NCBI GenBank assembly: GCA_002918705.1 | Contig: PQKR01000004.1 | Span: 186,001-250,000 of the forward strand | From: Escherichia sp. ESNIH1 | GTDB lineage: Bacteria; Pseudomonadota; Gammaproteobacteria; Enterobacterales; Enterobacteriaceae | DNA length: 64,000 nucleotides | Reading direction: 5' to 3' | Shown: piece after piece, positions 16,818 to 25,357 of the stretch | How the letters are laid out: every line of letters begins with the position of its first letter | Position numbering within the stretch: position 1 is the first letter of the stretch | Made by a program: the position numbers and the translations under genes | Notes under the pieces: generated by a model | Databases searched by the model: none | Seen by the model: the letters and a program-made list of their open reading frames with translations, nothing else | What the model was told of the DNA's origin: nothing

Positions 16818-17072
16818 ATGTTGAAATCATACGTTGTTTCGCTGGCAACCGGCCTGTTGGCTGGCGCTATCTATGGCGCATTACAGGTTCATTCGCCTGC
16901 ACCACCGGTCATCGCCCTGCTGGGGCTTTTCGGTATGCTGGTGGGCGAGCAGCTTATTCCGGTATGCCGACGTCTTCTACGCCGCCAGCCGGTCACCCTG
17001 GCATGGTTTCGTCATGAATGCGTGCCCAAAATCAGCGGCACTCCTCCCCCCGAAGGCAAAAACCTACCGTAG
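16818..17072 (+). CDS. XapX domain membrane protein, copy 2 (84 aa)
   Basis: This second XapX/DUF1427 protein has the same core as copy 1 (QVHSPAPPVIALLGLFGM, then VGEQL) plus a soluble, basic C-terminal extension of about 35 residues. The two differ enough that the duplication is old. Both could form a small hetero-oligomeric membrane complex or channel; that is inference. The receiver-domain gene follows after about 45 bp. Confidence 0.82.
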   Translation: MLKSYVVSLATGLLAGAIYGALQVHSPAPPVIALLGLFGMLVGEQLIPVCRRLLRRQPVTLAWFRHECVPKISGTPPPEGKNLP

Positions 17073-17117
17073 GGAGCGCCACTCACCTTTGCGTGAGCTT
17101 AGTCAGAGGATCACGGC

Positions 17118-17501
17118 ATGGCGTTCTCTCCGCACATTGTCATTGTTGACGATGAACGTTCCGTTCGCAGCGGGTTAAGTAATTTACTGCTGTCGGAGGG
17201 GTACGATACCTGCACCTTCGAATCCGCAGAGGCATTTCTCAATGACGACACGGCGCTGGCAAGCGCCGATCTGTTAATCCTCGACGTTAAACTAAAGGGC
17301 ATGAGCGGCCTGGAACTTTATGCTGCCGTAGTAGCGCAATCCGATCCGCCGCCGGTTATCTTTATCTCCGGGCATGAAGATGAAAATAGCCAGTGGTATT
17401 TCACCGGAGACGACGCCGTCACGCTTTTACGTAAGCCCATCAATATTGATACGCTGCTGGAACATATCCGCCGTGAACTCTCTTTACGCGAGGAGCACTG
17501 A
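17118..17501 (+). CDS. Stand-alone response regulator receiver domain
   Basis: A 127-residue CheY-like receiver with no output domain. The acidic pair is DD at 11-12, the phosphorylated Asp56 lies in LLILDVKLKG, the Ser in FISGHED fills the T/S switch position and the Lys is in LLRKPI. Its stop codon shares one base with the start of the giant kinase gene, so the two are translationally coupled. Such receivers act as relays, allosteric partners or phosphate sinks. The true output is probably the FixJ-type regulator downstream. Confidence 0.92.
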   Translation: MAFSPHIVIVDDERSVRSGLSNLLLSEGYDTCTFESAEAFLNDDTALASADLLILDVKLKGMSGLELYAAVVAQSDPPPVIFISGHEDENSQWYFTGDDAVTLLRKPINIDTLLEHIRRELSLREEH

Positions 17502-20500
17502 TGAGCGAGAAACTCTCTGCTGCCGGAAAGTTAATGAATGGGGACGTTTTTACCTTCACCGATGACATTATCTTCACGCCGCTGGCCCAGGAGGGCTGCA
17601 TCGCCTGGACGCTATGCCATCCGCTGCATTCAGGTGAGAGCTTTATCCTGGCCAGCGCCGCCAGCGACGACGCAGAGTTTCAGGCGACCCAGCTGCTCAA
17701 AAATGAGTTCGCCCTGCGTATGCAACTCTCCGGCGTTTGGGCGATTAAACCGATAAGCTCCACCAGCCATCATGGCCGCTATGCGCTGGTCTATGCGCCG
17801 TTCCCTTTCCGCACCCTGGCGCAATCGACCCGCCTGCGAATAGGCAATATCGCTGACTTTCTGGCGATAGCGTTAGGTCTCTGCACGCCGCTGCGGCAGA
17901 TGCATGCCCAGGGGCTGGTTCACAGCGATATCAAACCCGGCAACTTTTTCATCGATCCCGGCGGCGCTTACCGGCTGGCCGGATTTGGATTGACTACCGG
18001 TTCATCGGAGGCCGCCAGCCAGGCGAGTCTGACGGTGCCCGGCGGCACGTTGGCCTATATGTCGCCGGAACACACCGCCCGCACCCGCGACAGGGTAGAC
18101 AGCCGCAGCGATCTCTACAGCCTGGGTATCGTGCTCTATGAGCTGCTGACCGGCGCGCTGCCTTTTGAGCCCAGCGAAGGCGGGCAGGCGGAGTGGGCGC
18201 ATCACCATATCGCCTCCGTGCCCCGGCCGCTGCACCAGGTTCGTCCCTCTGTACCCGACATGCTCTCGGCGATCGTTCTGCGCCTGCTGGAAAAATCCCC
18301 GGCTAACCGATACCAGACGGTGGAGGGCCTGATCGCCGACCTGCGTCGCTGTCAGGCGAATCTGGCAGAAAATGGGGATATCACGCCGTTTACGCCGGGC
18401 TTGCAGGATCGCCTGCCCGCCCGCTTTTTGCCGGACAATCTCTATCTGGCCCATCCCCAGCAGCAGCAACTGCTGGCGGCGTTTGACCGGGTCACGGAGA
18501 GCGGCACGCATTCGCTGGTGGTTATTAGCGGACCGCTCGGCAGCGGCAAGTCGTCGCTTATTGCCTCGGCGCTAAAAACGCTCCAGCATCGGCGGGTGCT
18601 GCTTGCCGTCAGCAAGGCTGACCAGTACTCGGCAGTGGTACCCTATACCGTTATCGCCTCGGCCTTTCGCTCTTTAACGCTTTACCTGCTGGGGCTGGGC
18701 GCAGACGACGTCGCGAACTGGAAGCGGCGGCTGACTCGGGCGCTGGGCAGCTATGCGGTGCTGGCCGTCAAGCTGGTGCCGGAGCTGGGCCTGCTGCTGG
18801 ACAACCGCGCCCTTACCGTGGGCGATATGGACTCCACCGACGCCCGGGCGCGTTTCAACCAGATGGCGTCCCGGCTGGTGGAGGCGTTCGCCACGGCGGA
18901 TTGCCCGCTGGTATTGCTGATTGATGATATTCACTGGATAGACCAGGCCAGCCTGCAGCTGCTGGAGTACCTGACCCACGCCAGCGGCGCGCTGCCGCTG
19001 CTTATGGTGGTTGCCCACTCCGATACCGACGCCTTTCCCGACGGTAGCGCGCAGACGCTGCTGAAAACCCTGCGCGCCGACGCCCGTCATCTTGTCGACA
19101 TCCGACCGGAGCCGCTCAGCGTGAAGGCCGTGTCGCGTTGGCTGGCGGAGATTTTCCAGACCCGGGCGTCGGGCCTACACGAGCTGGCGACGCTTATTCA
19201 TGAAAAAACCGGCGGCAATCCGCTGTTTACCCATGAGTTTTTCCAGCGCATCGTCAAAGATGGCCTAATCACCCATAACAAAAAGCAGGGGAAGTGGTAT
19301 TACGATCTGCCTGCCATCCGGGCGCGAAATTACACTGAAAACGTGGCCAGCCTGGTGCTGCTGCAGCTGGCAGAGATGCCCCAGCAGGCGCGCAGGCTGC
19401 TCGGCTGCCTTGCGTGTGTGGGCGGAACCGGCAAGCCCGCACTGCTGAGCCAGATGCAGGCGATCGCCCCCGAGCATCTTCACGAGCAGCTGCAACCTGC
19501 GGTTTCCGCCCGGCTGATTAGCCTTGCCGGCGATGAGTATACCTTTACGCACGATCGCGTGCACAAGGCGGCGCGGGCGCTGCTAAAAGCTGACGAAGTC
19601 AGCCAGCTTAATGTCTCAGCCGCGCGCCTGTTCACCGAGGCGGCGCGCCAGAGCGACGACAGCGATCGGCTGTTTTTGGCGGTCCACCATATCACCTCCG
19701 CGCTTAGTGACATTCGTTGTTCGCCGGAGCGCGACAGCTACCGTACGGTCTGTCATCTCGCCGCCCAGCGGGCGAAAAGCACCGGGGACTACGCCTCAGC
19801 CGTGCGCTATCTGCGGACGGCAAAGCTGCTACATGAGGATGCGCTGCATGCCGAGCCGGATGACGCTTTCCAGCTTGATTTCGACGAAGCGGAGTGTGAG
19901 TTTCTGCAAGGTAACCTGCCGTCTGCGCTGGCGCTGTGCCAGCGTTTGATGCAGGCGCCGCGTCCGCAGCAAAAAGCGGTAGCCGCCTGCATGATGGCGG
20001 AAATTCATATGCGCCAGTCCAATATGCCGCTGGCGTTAGAGACGGCGCTGTCCGGCCTGGCCGCCTTTGACGTTGACCTCAGCCGTCACCCGGACGCGCA
20101 CGACTGCGACGAGGCGTGGCGCTCAGTTGAGTCCCGGGTCGGCGGCGATCCGGTCGCGGCTTTCCAGACCCTTGCCCCAACGGAAGACCGGGAGGCGGAG
20201 GCGATCATGAGCCTGATGATCAGCGCCGGTATGTTTGCCGCTTTCGCCTGTCCGCGGCTGCACTTTTTGCTGCTCTGCAAAATCATCCATATGACCCTGG
20301 ACCGGGGACTATGCGGCGCCTCAACGGCGGCGTTTGCCTGGTATGGCGTGCTGATCGGTCGACGCTACAACGAATATCAGCATGGGTTTATCTGGAGCGA
20401 GCTAGCGCATGCGCTGGTGATGCAGCACGGCTTTAACAATTTCAAAGGACGAACGCTGCTGGCGGTTGACCTTGCCACCTCCTGGGTGAAACCGATTGGC

Positions 20501-23080
20501 GCGGCGATAGAGCGCGCGAAAGCCTGCTTTACGGCCTCGGTTGACCACGGCGATCTCACCGCTGCCTGTTTTATCATTCGTCATCAGACCATGAATTTCC
20601 TCACCCGGGGCGATCACCTGGACGGCGTGTTGACCACCATCGAGCGCGGGCTGGGTTTTATTCGCAAACTGCGCTTCCCGGACGTGGAGATCCTGCTCCT
20701 GCTCCAGCGGCTGTATGTCAATCATCTGCGTAACGCGTCGGGGAACTTCACCGGCGCGGACGTCTTCCCCGAGTCGCTGATTGCCGACGAGGCCGCGCGC
20801 GGCCATCAGCATATCCCTCTGACGCTATTCTGGTTCTGGCTCTATCGCGGCATGGCACATTTTATGGCGGGGGAGTACGCCGAGGCGTCCCGGTGCCTGG
20901 AGCGAGCCGCGCCGGTGGTCGACAGCGTGCCGGGGTATATCCATCTGCTTGATTACCATTTCTATAGCGCGCTTTCGCTGACCCTCTCCCTGACGCCGGA
21001 AACAGCGACCGCCGCGCAGCGAGGCACGGTAAAAGCCCATCACGATCGGATCGCGCTGTGGGCGCGCCACAATCCAGCGACCTTTGCTGATAAAGAGGCG
21101 CTGATTGGCGCAGAGCTGGCGCGACTGGAGCAGAAGAGTGATATCGCCATCGCCCTGTATGAGAAGGCGATAAAACTTTCAGGCGATGCGGAGTTTCATC
21201 ACATCCACGGCCTTGCCTGCGAGCTGGCCGGGGGCTTTGCCAGGGCGGCGGGTTTTCAGGTTGCCTCCGAAGCCTATTTCCGCGGGGCGTTCTCTGCCTG
21301 GCGGCGGTGGGGCGCAATGGCAAAAGTGCGCCAGCTGGAGCGCCACTATCCGCACCTCTCGCCATCCGGACAGAGCACCCCCTACGACACCATCGCCTTT
21401 GCACAGAATGAGGTGGTTCACGATCTGGAAAGCATGCTCAGAGCGGTGCGCGCCATGACGGAGGAGATCGACCTCGACCGGCTGATCCAGACGCTGATGA
21501 CCCTGCTGCTTGAGCGGGCAGGGGCCCAGCGCGGTCTGCTGATTCGCATTCTTGATAACAACGTGCTGGAAACCCAGGCCTGCGCGGAGACCTCGTCGGA
21601 CGGCGTGAAGGTGCGGCGGGTTAAAGAGCGGCCTTCCGCGACCGATATGCCGCTGTCGATTCTCTCGGCGGTCATGCGTACCGGCCAGGAGATCCGCACC
21701 GGCAAGCCGGAGATCTTCAGTCCGTTCAGCCAGGACGCCTATCTGGTCACCTCCGGCGCGGCCGTAATGTGCGTCCCGATGTATAAACAGGCCAAAATGG
21801 TCGGCGTGCTCTACCTGGAAAACCGCGTCATGCCGGAGATCTTCACCGCCGAGCATTCGCGCATCGTCAGAATGCTGGCGTCGCAGGCGGCGGTATCGCT
21901 GGAAACGGCGCGCCTCTATGCCGAGCTGCTGGAGGAGAACGTCCAGCGGCGTCGGGTTGAGAAAGAGCTGCGCGCCAGCCAGACCTCGCTGATGCTCGGG
22001 GAGCGTATCAGCAATACCGGCACCTGGCGCTGGGATATCGACCAGGACCTGATGTTTGTCTCCGATGAATACGCCCGCATCCTCGGCCTGCCGGACCGGC
22101 AGCGCACGATCTCGATGGCGGATTTCCTGACGCTGGTGCATCCGGAGGATTATCAGCGCATCAGCCAGCTCGTGACCGATAGCGTGCGTAACAGCGTCTC
22201 CATGCGCGCGGAGTTCCGTGTGTTTCGCCCGGACGGCGAGTGCCGTTACATTTTGGGGGTGGGCAATCCGGTGGGCGATGAACCCAGCGTTGCGGAGTAT
22301 TTCGGTGTTATCACCGACATTACCGCCCGCCGCCAGTCGGAGGACGCCGTGCGCGTGGCGCAGGCGGATCTCGCCCGCGTCTCCCGCGCTACGACGGTTG
22401 GACAGCTGACGGCCTCGATCGCCCATGAGATTAACCAGCCGCTGATGTCGATTGTCGCCAATGCGGGTGCCAGCCTGCGCTGGCTTAGCCGGGAGCCCGC
22501 AATGCTCAGCCATGCACGCACCAGCCTGGAGGAGATCATCAGCGAGGGGGAGCGCGCCGGGAACATTATTCGCGGATTGCAGGCGCTGACGCGCAACCAG
22601 ACGGCAAGCCGCTCGCGGGTGAATCTGCACCATCTGGTCTATCACATTGTTGCGCTCTCACGCAGCGAGCTGGAGCGGCAGCAAATTGCCCTCCACTATC
22701 AGCTCAAGGCCCAGGAGGCGTTTATCTACGGCGACAGCGTGCAAATTCAACAGGTGTTGCTCAACCTGATCGTCAACGCGATTGATGCTATGGCGGATAT
22801 CCATGACCGCCAGCTAACCTTAACCGTTAGCTCGCTGAACCCGGAGCCGGGCAAAATTCACCTTGAGATTACCGATACCGGGGTTGGTTTGAGCCCAGCA
22901 GTGCAGGAGCGACTGTTTGACTCGTTCTACACCACGAAAGAGCAGGGGATGGGGATGGGACTGAGCATCAGTCGTAACATCATTGAACGTCATGCCGGAC
23001 GGCTTCAGGCTGCCCCAGGCGAGCGCCACGGCAGCCGATTCTGGTTTACCCTGCCGGTGCATGGCGAGCAGGGCGAATAG
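17501..23080 (+). CDS. Giant kinase-like / AAA ATPase / GAF / PAS / sensor histidine kinase
   Basis: A 1859-residue cytoplasmic sensor of the Ser/Thr kinase - ATPase - histidine kinase family. Order: protein-kinase-like domain (about 1-285, with HSDIKPGN at 141-148 and a SPEH segment), AAA/STAND-type ATPase (Walker A GPLGSGKSS at 344-352, a Walker B-like LLIDDIHW), a long helical TPR-like region (about 650-1290), GAF (about 1305-1470), PAS/PAC (about 1500-1615), HisKA (His1642 in SIAHEINQPL) and HATPase (NLIVNAIDAM, DTGVGLS, GMGMGLSIS). The kinase-like domain looks degenerate: the DFG aspartate is replaced (AGFGL at 160-164) and no VAIK lysine or glycine loop is evident. No membrane segments are seen. 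Confidence 0.93.
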   Translation: MSEKLSAAGKLMNGDVFTFTDDIIFTPLAQEGCIAWTLCHPLHSGESFILASAASDDAEFQATQLLKNEFALRMQLSGVWAIKPISSTSHHGRYALVYAPFPFRTLAQSTRLRIGNIADFLAIALGLCTPLRQMHAQGLVHSDIKPGNFFIDPGGAYRLAGFGLTTGSSEAASQASLTVPGGTLAYMSPEHTARTRDRVDSRSDLYSLGIVLYELLTGALPFEPSEGGQAEWAHHHIASVPRPLHQVRPSVPDMLSAIVLRLLEKSPANRYQTVEGLIADLRRCQANLAENGDITPFTPGLQDRLPARFLPDNLYLAHPQQQQLLAAFDRVTESGTHSLVVISGPLGSGKSSLIASALKTLQHRRVLLAVSKADQYSAVVPYTVIASAFRSLTLYLLGLGADDVANWKRRLTRALGSYAVLAVKLVPELGLLLDNRALTVGDMDSTDARARFNQMASRLVEAFATADCPLVLLIDDIHWIDQASLQLLEYLTHASGALPLLMVVAHSDTDAFPDGSAQTLLKTLRADARHLVDIRPEPLSVKAVSRWLAEIFQTRASGLHELATLIHEKTGGNPLFTHEFFQRIVKDGLITHNKKQGKWYYDLPAIRARNYTENVASLVLLQLAEMPQQARRLLGCLACVGGTGKPALLSQMQAIAPEHLHEQLQPAVSARLISLAGDEYTFTHDRVHKAARALLKADEVSQLNVSAARLFTEAARQSDDSDRLFLAVHHITSALSDIRCSPERDSYRTVCHLAAQRAKSTGDYASAVRYLRTAKLLHEDALHAEPDDAFQLDFDEAECEFLQGNLPSALALCQRLMQAPRPQQKAVAACMMAEIHMRQSNMPLALETALSGLAAFDVDLSRHPDAHDCDEAWRSVESRVGGDPVAAFQTLAPTEDREAEAIMSLMISAGMFAAFACPRLHFLLLCKIIHMTLDRGLCGASTAAFAWYGVLIGRRYNEYQHGFIWSELAHALVMQHGFNNFKGRTLLAVDLATSWVKPIGAAIERAKACFTASVDHGDLTAACFIIRHQTMNFLTRGDHLDGVLTTIERGLGFIRKLRFPDVEILLLLQRLYVNHLRNASGNFTGADVFPESLIADEAARGHQHIPLTLFWFWLYRGMAHFMAGEYAEASRCLERAAPVVDSVPGYIHLLDYHFYSALSLTLSLTPETATAAQRGTVKAHHDRIALWARHNPATFADKEALIGAELARLEQKSDIAIALYEKAIKLSGDAEFHHIHGLACELAGGFARAAGFQVASEAYFRGAFSAWRRWGAMAKVRQLERHYPHLSPSGQSTPYDTIAFAQNEVVHDLESMLRAVRAMTEEIDLDRLIQTLMTLLLERAGAQRGLLIRILDNNVLETQACAETSSDGVKVRRVKERPSATDMPLSILSAVMRTGQEIRTGKPEIFSPFSQDAYLVTSGAAVMCVPMYKQAKMVGVLYLENRVMPEIFTAEHSRIVRMLASQAAVSLETARLYAELLEENVQRRRVEKELRASQTSLMLGERISNTGTWRWDIDQDLMFVSDEYARILGLPDRQRTISMADFLTLVHPEDYQRISQLVTDSVRNSVSMRAEFRVFRPDGECRYILGVGNPVGDEPSVAEYFGVITDITARRQSEDAVRVAQADLARVSRATTVGQLTASIAHEINQPLMSIVANAGASLRWLSREPAMLSHARTSLEEIISEGERAGNIIRGLQALTRNQTASRSRVNLHHLVYHIVALSRSELERQQIALHYQLKAQEAFIYGDSVQIQQVLLNLIVNAIDAMADIHDRQLTLTVSSLNPEPGKIHLEITDTGVGLSPAVQERLFDSFYTTKEQGMGMGLSISRNIIERHAGRLQAAPGERHGSRFWFTLPVHGEQGE

Positions 23081-23083
23081 CCT

Positions 23084-23488
23084 TCAGGACGCGGGGGCGA
23101 GCTGCGTTAAACGGTTACGCAGTTCGCCATGCGCGATGGCCACGTCGGTCGACGCCTGAAGGGCCTCAAGGTACTTCTGGCGAAACTCACTGCTGTTTTC
23201 CGCGCTCAGCAGGCCGTCGAGCGTTTTACGCACGCTTTCCACCGCCGCGCTATCTACCGGCTGCTCTTTGTCGTCCAGACGTTCGTCAATGTCTACCAGT
23301 ACCTCGGAGATCTGCCGCAACCAGGCAAACTGCGGGTGGCTGGTCAGCAGCTGTAAATGCTCAAACGCGTTGCCGGGCTCGCCAAAACGTTTGGTTTCAA
23401 CATCTACCAGCGTTTTATGCAGTTTTCTCAGCGTGGATGAAAGCGTCTTTAGCTGGGTGCGGGGTTCAGTCGCGGGTTGGCTGGTCAT
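23084..23488 (-). CDS. Small helical protein of unknown function (134 aa)
   Basis: A soluble, charged, predicted all-helical protein (MTSQPATEPRTQLKTLSST onward) without a recognised domain. It ends only three bases from the stop of the giant kinase gene on the other strand. It lies 49 bp downstream of the FixJ-type regulator on the same strand, so it probably belongs to that operon. It may be an accessory of the signalling system, such as a kinase-binding regulator; that is a guess from position. Confidence 0.7.
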   Translation of the reverse strand: MTSQPATEPRTQLKTLSSTLRKLHKTLVDVETKRFGEPGNAFEHLQLLTSHPQFAWLRQISEVLVDIDERLDDKEQPVDSAAVESVRKTLDGLLSAENSSEFRQKYLEALQASTDVAIAHGELRNRLTQLAPAS

Positions 23489-23537
23489 CGGTTTCTCCTC
23501 GGGGCTTCAGTATTAATAAAAGACCGCAGCATAACCG

Positions 23538-24158
23538 CTAGCGGCTTTGCGATTTCACGATATTAAGACGCTCCGCACAGCGGACCAGATCCGCCAGCGA
23601 GCGCACTTCCATCTTTTCCATTACCCGCTTCTTATGCACTTTGGCGGTAATTTCACTCACGCCCATTGCCGTAGCGATCTGCTTATTCAGCAGGCCGCCA
23701 ATCGCCAGCTGGAAGACCTCTTTCTCGCGCGGGGTCAGCGACTCGTAGCGGCTGGTGAGCGTCTGGATCTCCTGCGACGCCCCCATGTTCTTTTCCGCCA
23801 GCGCCAGCGCATCCGCCACGGCTTTGAGCAGCAGTCCCGGCACGGCGGGCTTGGTCATAAACTCATAGGCACCGGCCTTCATCGCCTTAACGGAGAGCGG
23901 AATGGTGCCGAACCCGGTGAGAAAGATCACGGGAATAAGATAGCCAAGCTTGGTCAGCGATTCGGTTACGTCAAAGCCATCGGCTTCCGGCATGTTCATA
24001 TCGAGGATAAGGCAGCCAGGCTCTGGCCTGAACGCATGAGAGAGAAAGGCTTTCGCTGAAGGAAAGTCTGCAACCCGATAATCTTCAGCCATTAACAACC
24101 TGACCAGGGATTGCCTTACCGAATTATCATCATCTACTACATAAACAATAGGTTCCAT
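23538..24158 (-). CDS. FixJ/NarL-type response regulator with LuxR HTH
   Basis: A 206-residue regulator. The receiver domain (1-125) has DDD at 9-11, phospho-Asp53 in LILDMNMPEA, the Thr in FLTGFG and the Lys in MTKPAV. It is followed by a LuxR-type helix-turn-helix (about 137-200, SLTPREKEVFQLAIGG and NKQIATAMGVSEITAKVHKK). As the only DNA-binding regulator beside the giant kinase it is its likely partner. It may act on the paired palindromes at 15756-15785; both links are inferred. It converges on the kinase gene. Confidence 0.92.
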   Translation of the reverse strand: MEPIVYVVDDDNSVRQSLVRLLMAEDYRVADFPSAKAFLSHAFRPEPGCLILDMNMPEADGFDVTESLTKLGYLIPVIFLTGFGTIPLSVKAMKAGAYEFMTKPAVPGLLLKAVADALALAEKNMGASQEIQTLTSRYESLTPREKEVFQLAIGGLLNKQIATAMGVSEITAKVHKKRVMEKMEVRSLADLVRCAERLNIVKSQSR

Positions 24159-24474
24159 GAGTAGTCCTTGCCATCAACGGGTATGCATGCCTCTGCACCG
24201 GTTATTAAGAAAGCATATAACCATTTTGTTGTCTTATATAACAGAGACATACACCACGTGTTTACCAAATAATAACCGGATAGTAACACAATAATTCTCA
24301 TTATCATCTTGAAAATAGGCCGAACGGAGGAAATTAGGTAACTTATTGACGAGTAAAGATTAATATTTGAACATCGGTAAGAATTAGGGAGAATTATCAG
24401 CTTACAGTGGCTCACCGTTGAGTGGCAAATTATGATACAAAGTACCAACACTCTTCTGACCGCTGACGCTACGC
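24159..24474. other. Divergent AT-rich promoter region
   Basis: This 316-bp gap separates the leftward FixJ-type gene from the rightward rpiR-type gene. It is AT-rich throughout and should hold both promoters. I see no gene, terminator or clear operator. Confidence 0.45.
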
Positions 24475-25338
24475 ATGGCTTATACGATCGATATTATCTC
24501 CTGCATCACCGACCGCTTCATGGAGCTGACCGCGACTGAAAAGCGCATTGCCCAGTTCATTCTTGATGACGTCGCCACGGCGGCGGACTTGCCGATTGCC
24601 GAGCTGGCGCGTCTGACCCATACCAGCCAGGCCTCCGTCACCCGCTTTGCGCGTGCGTTGGGCTGCAAAGACGTGCGCGAATTAAAAATGAAGCTGGCGC
24701 AGTCCCTGGCGGTAGGACAGCGCTTTATTCTCGATGTACCGGATCTTGAAGGGGTACAGGGGATTTACGAGTCGATCATCAGCGTGCTGGAGACCAACCG
24801 CCGGGCGCTTAACGGCGAGGCGCTGAACAGGGCGGTTAGCTGGCTCAGCCAGGCGCGGCAAATTCTTGCCATCGGCATGGGCGGAGGCTCTACCATCTGC
24901 GCCCAGGAGCTGCAATACCGCTTTTTCCGCCTCGGCCTGCCGGTGGTCAGCCAGAGCGACGGCCTGCTGGTGCGGATGATGTGTTCCGCCGTTGCCCCGC
25001 AGGATGTGGTGCTGGTGCTGTCGCTGGGCGGCTATACCCCGGAGATGATTGAGAGTGCGGCGATTGCCAGGCAGTACGGGGCGAAAGTGATTGCCATTAC
25101 GCCGCTGGAGACGCCCCTGGCGGAGCAGGCCGATCTGGTGCTGCCTCTGCTGGTGCGGGAAAACGACTACATCTTTAAGCCCAGTACCTCCCGCTACGCC
25201 ATGCTGGCGATGGTTGACGTGCTGGCGACTGAACTGGCGATGGCGAACAAGGCGCAGACCAAAGACCGGCTGCGCCGTATCAAGCTGGCGCTGGACAGCC
25301 ACCGCGGCGGCGTGGATCGCCAGCCGCTGGGGGACTGA
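24475..25338 (+). CDS. MurR/RpiR family transcriptional regulator
   Basis: A 287-residue regulator. The N-terminal RpiR helix-turn-helix (about 1-77, with LTATEKRIAQFILDD and LTHTSQASVTRFARALG) is followed by a SIS sugar-isomerase domain (about 110-255, LAIGMGGGSTICAQELQYRF and VLVLSLGGYTPEM). SIS domains usually bind phosphosugars, yet the neighbours are D-amino-acid genes, so the effector may be an amino-acid derivative. It is transcribed towards the symporter gene and probably controls this catabolic module. Confidence 0.9.
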   Translation: MAYTIDIISCITDRFMELTATEKRIAQFILDDVATAADLPIAELARLTHTSQASVTRFARALGCKDVRELKMKLAQSLAVGQRFILDVPDLEGVQGIYESIISVLETNRRALNGEALNRAVSWLSQARQILAIGMGGGSTICAQELQYRFFRLGLPVVSQSDGLLVRMMCSAVAPQDVVLVLSLGGYTPEMIESAAIARQYGAKVIAITPLETPLAEQADLVLPLLVRENDYIFKPSTSRYAMLAMVDVLATELAMANKAQTKDRLRRIKLALDSHRGGVDRQPLGD

Positions 25339-25357
25339 TCCACGCCGACGTGCTTCG

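Noticed and set aside
21179..22645. A 488-codon open frame on the minus strand
   Set aside because: It is antisense to the GAF/PAS/HisKA part of the giant kinase, whose motifs are clear; the antisense product has no recognisable features.
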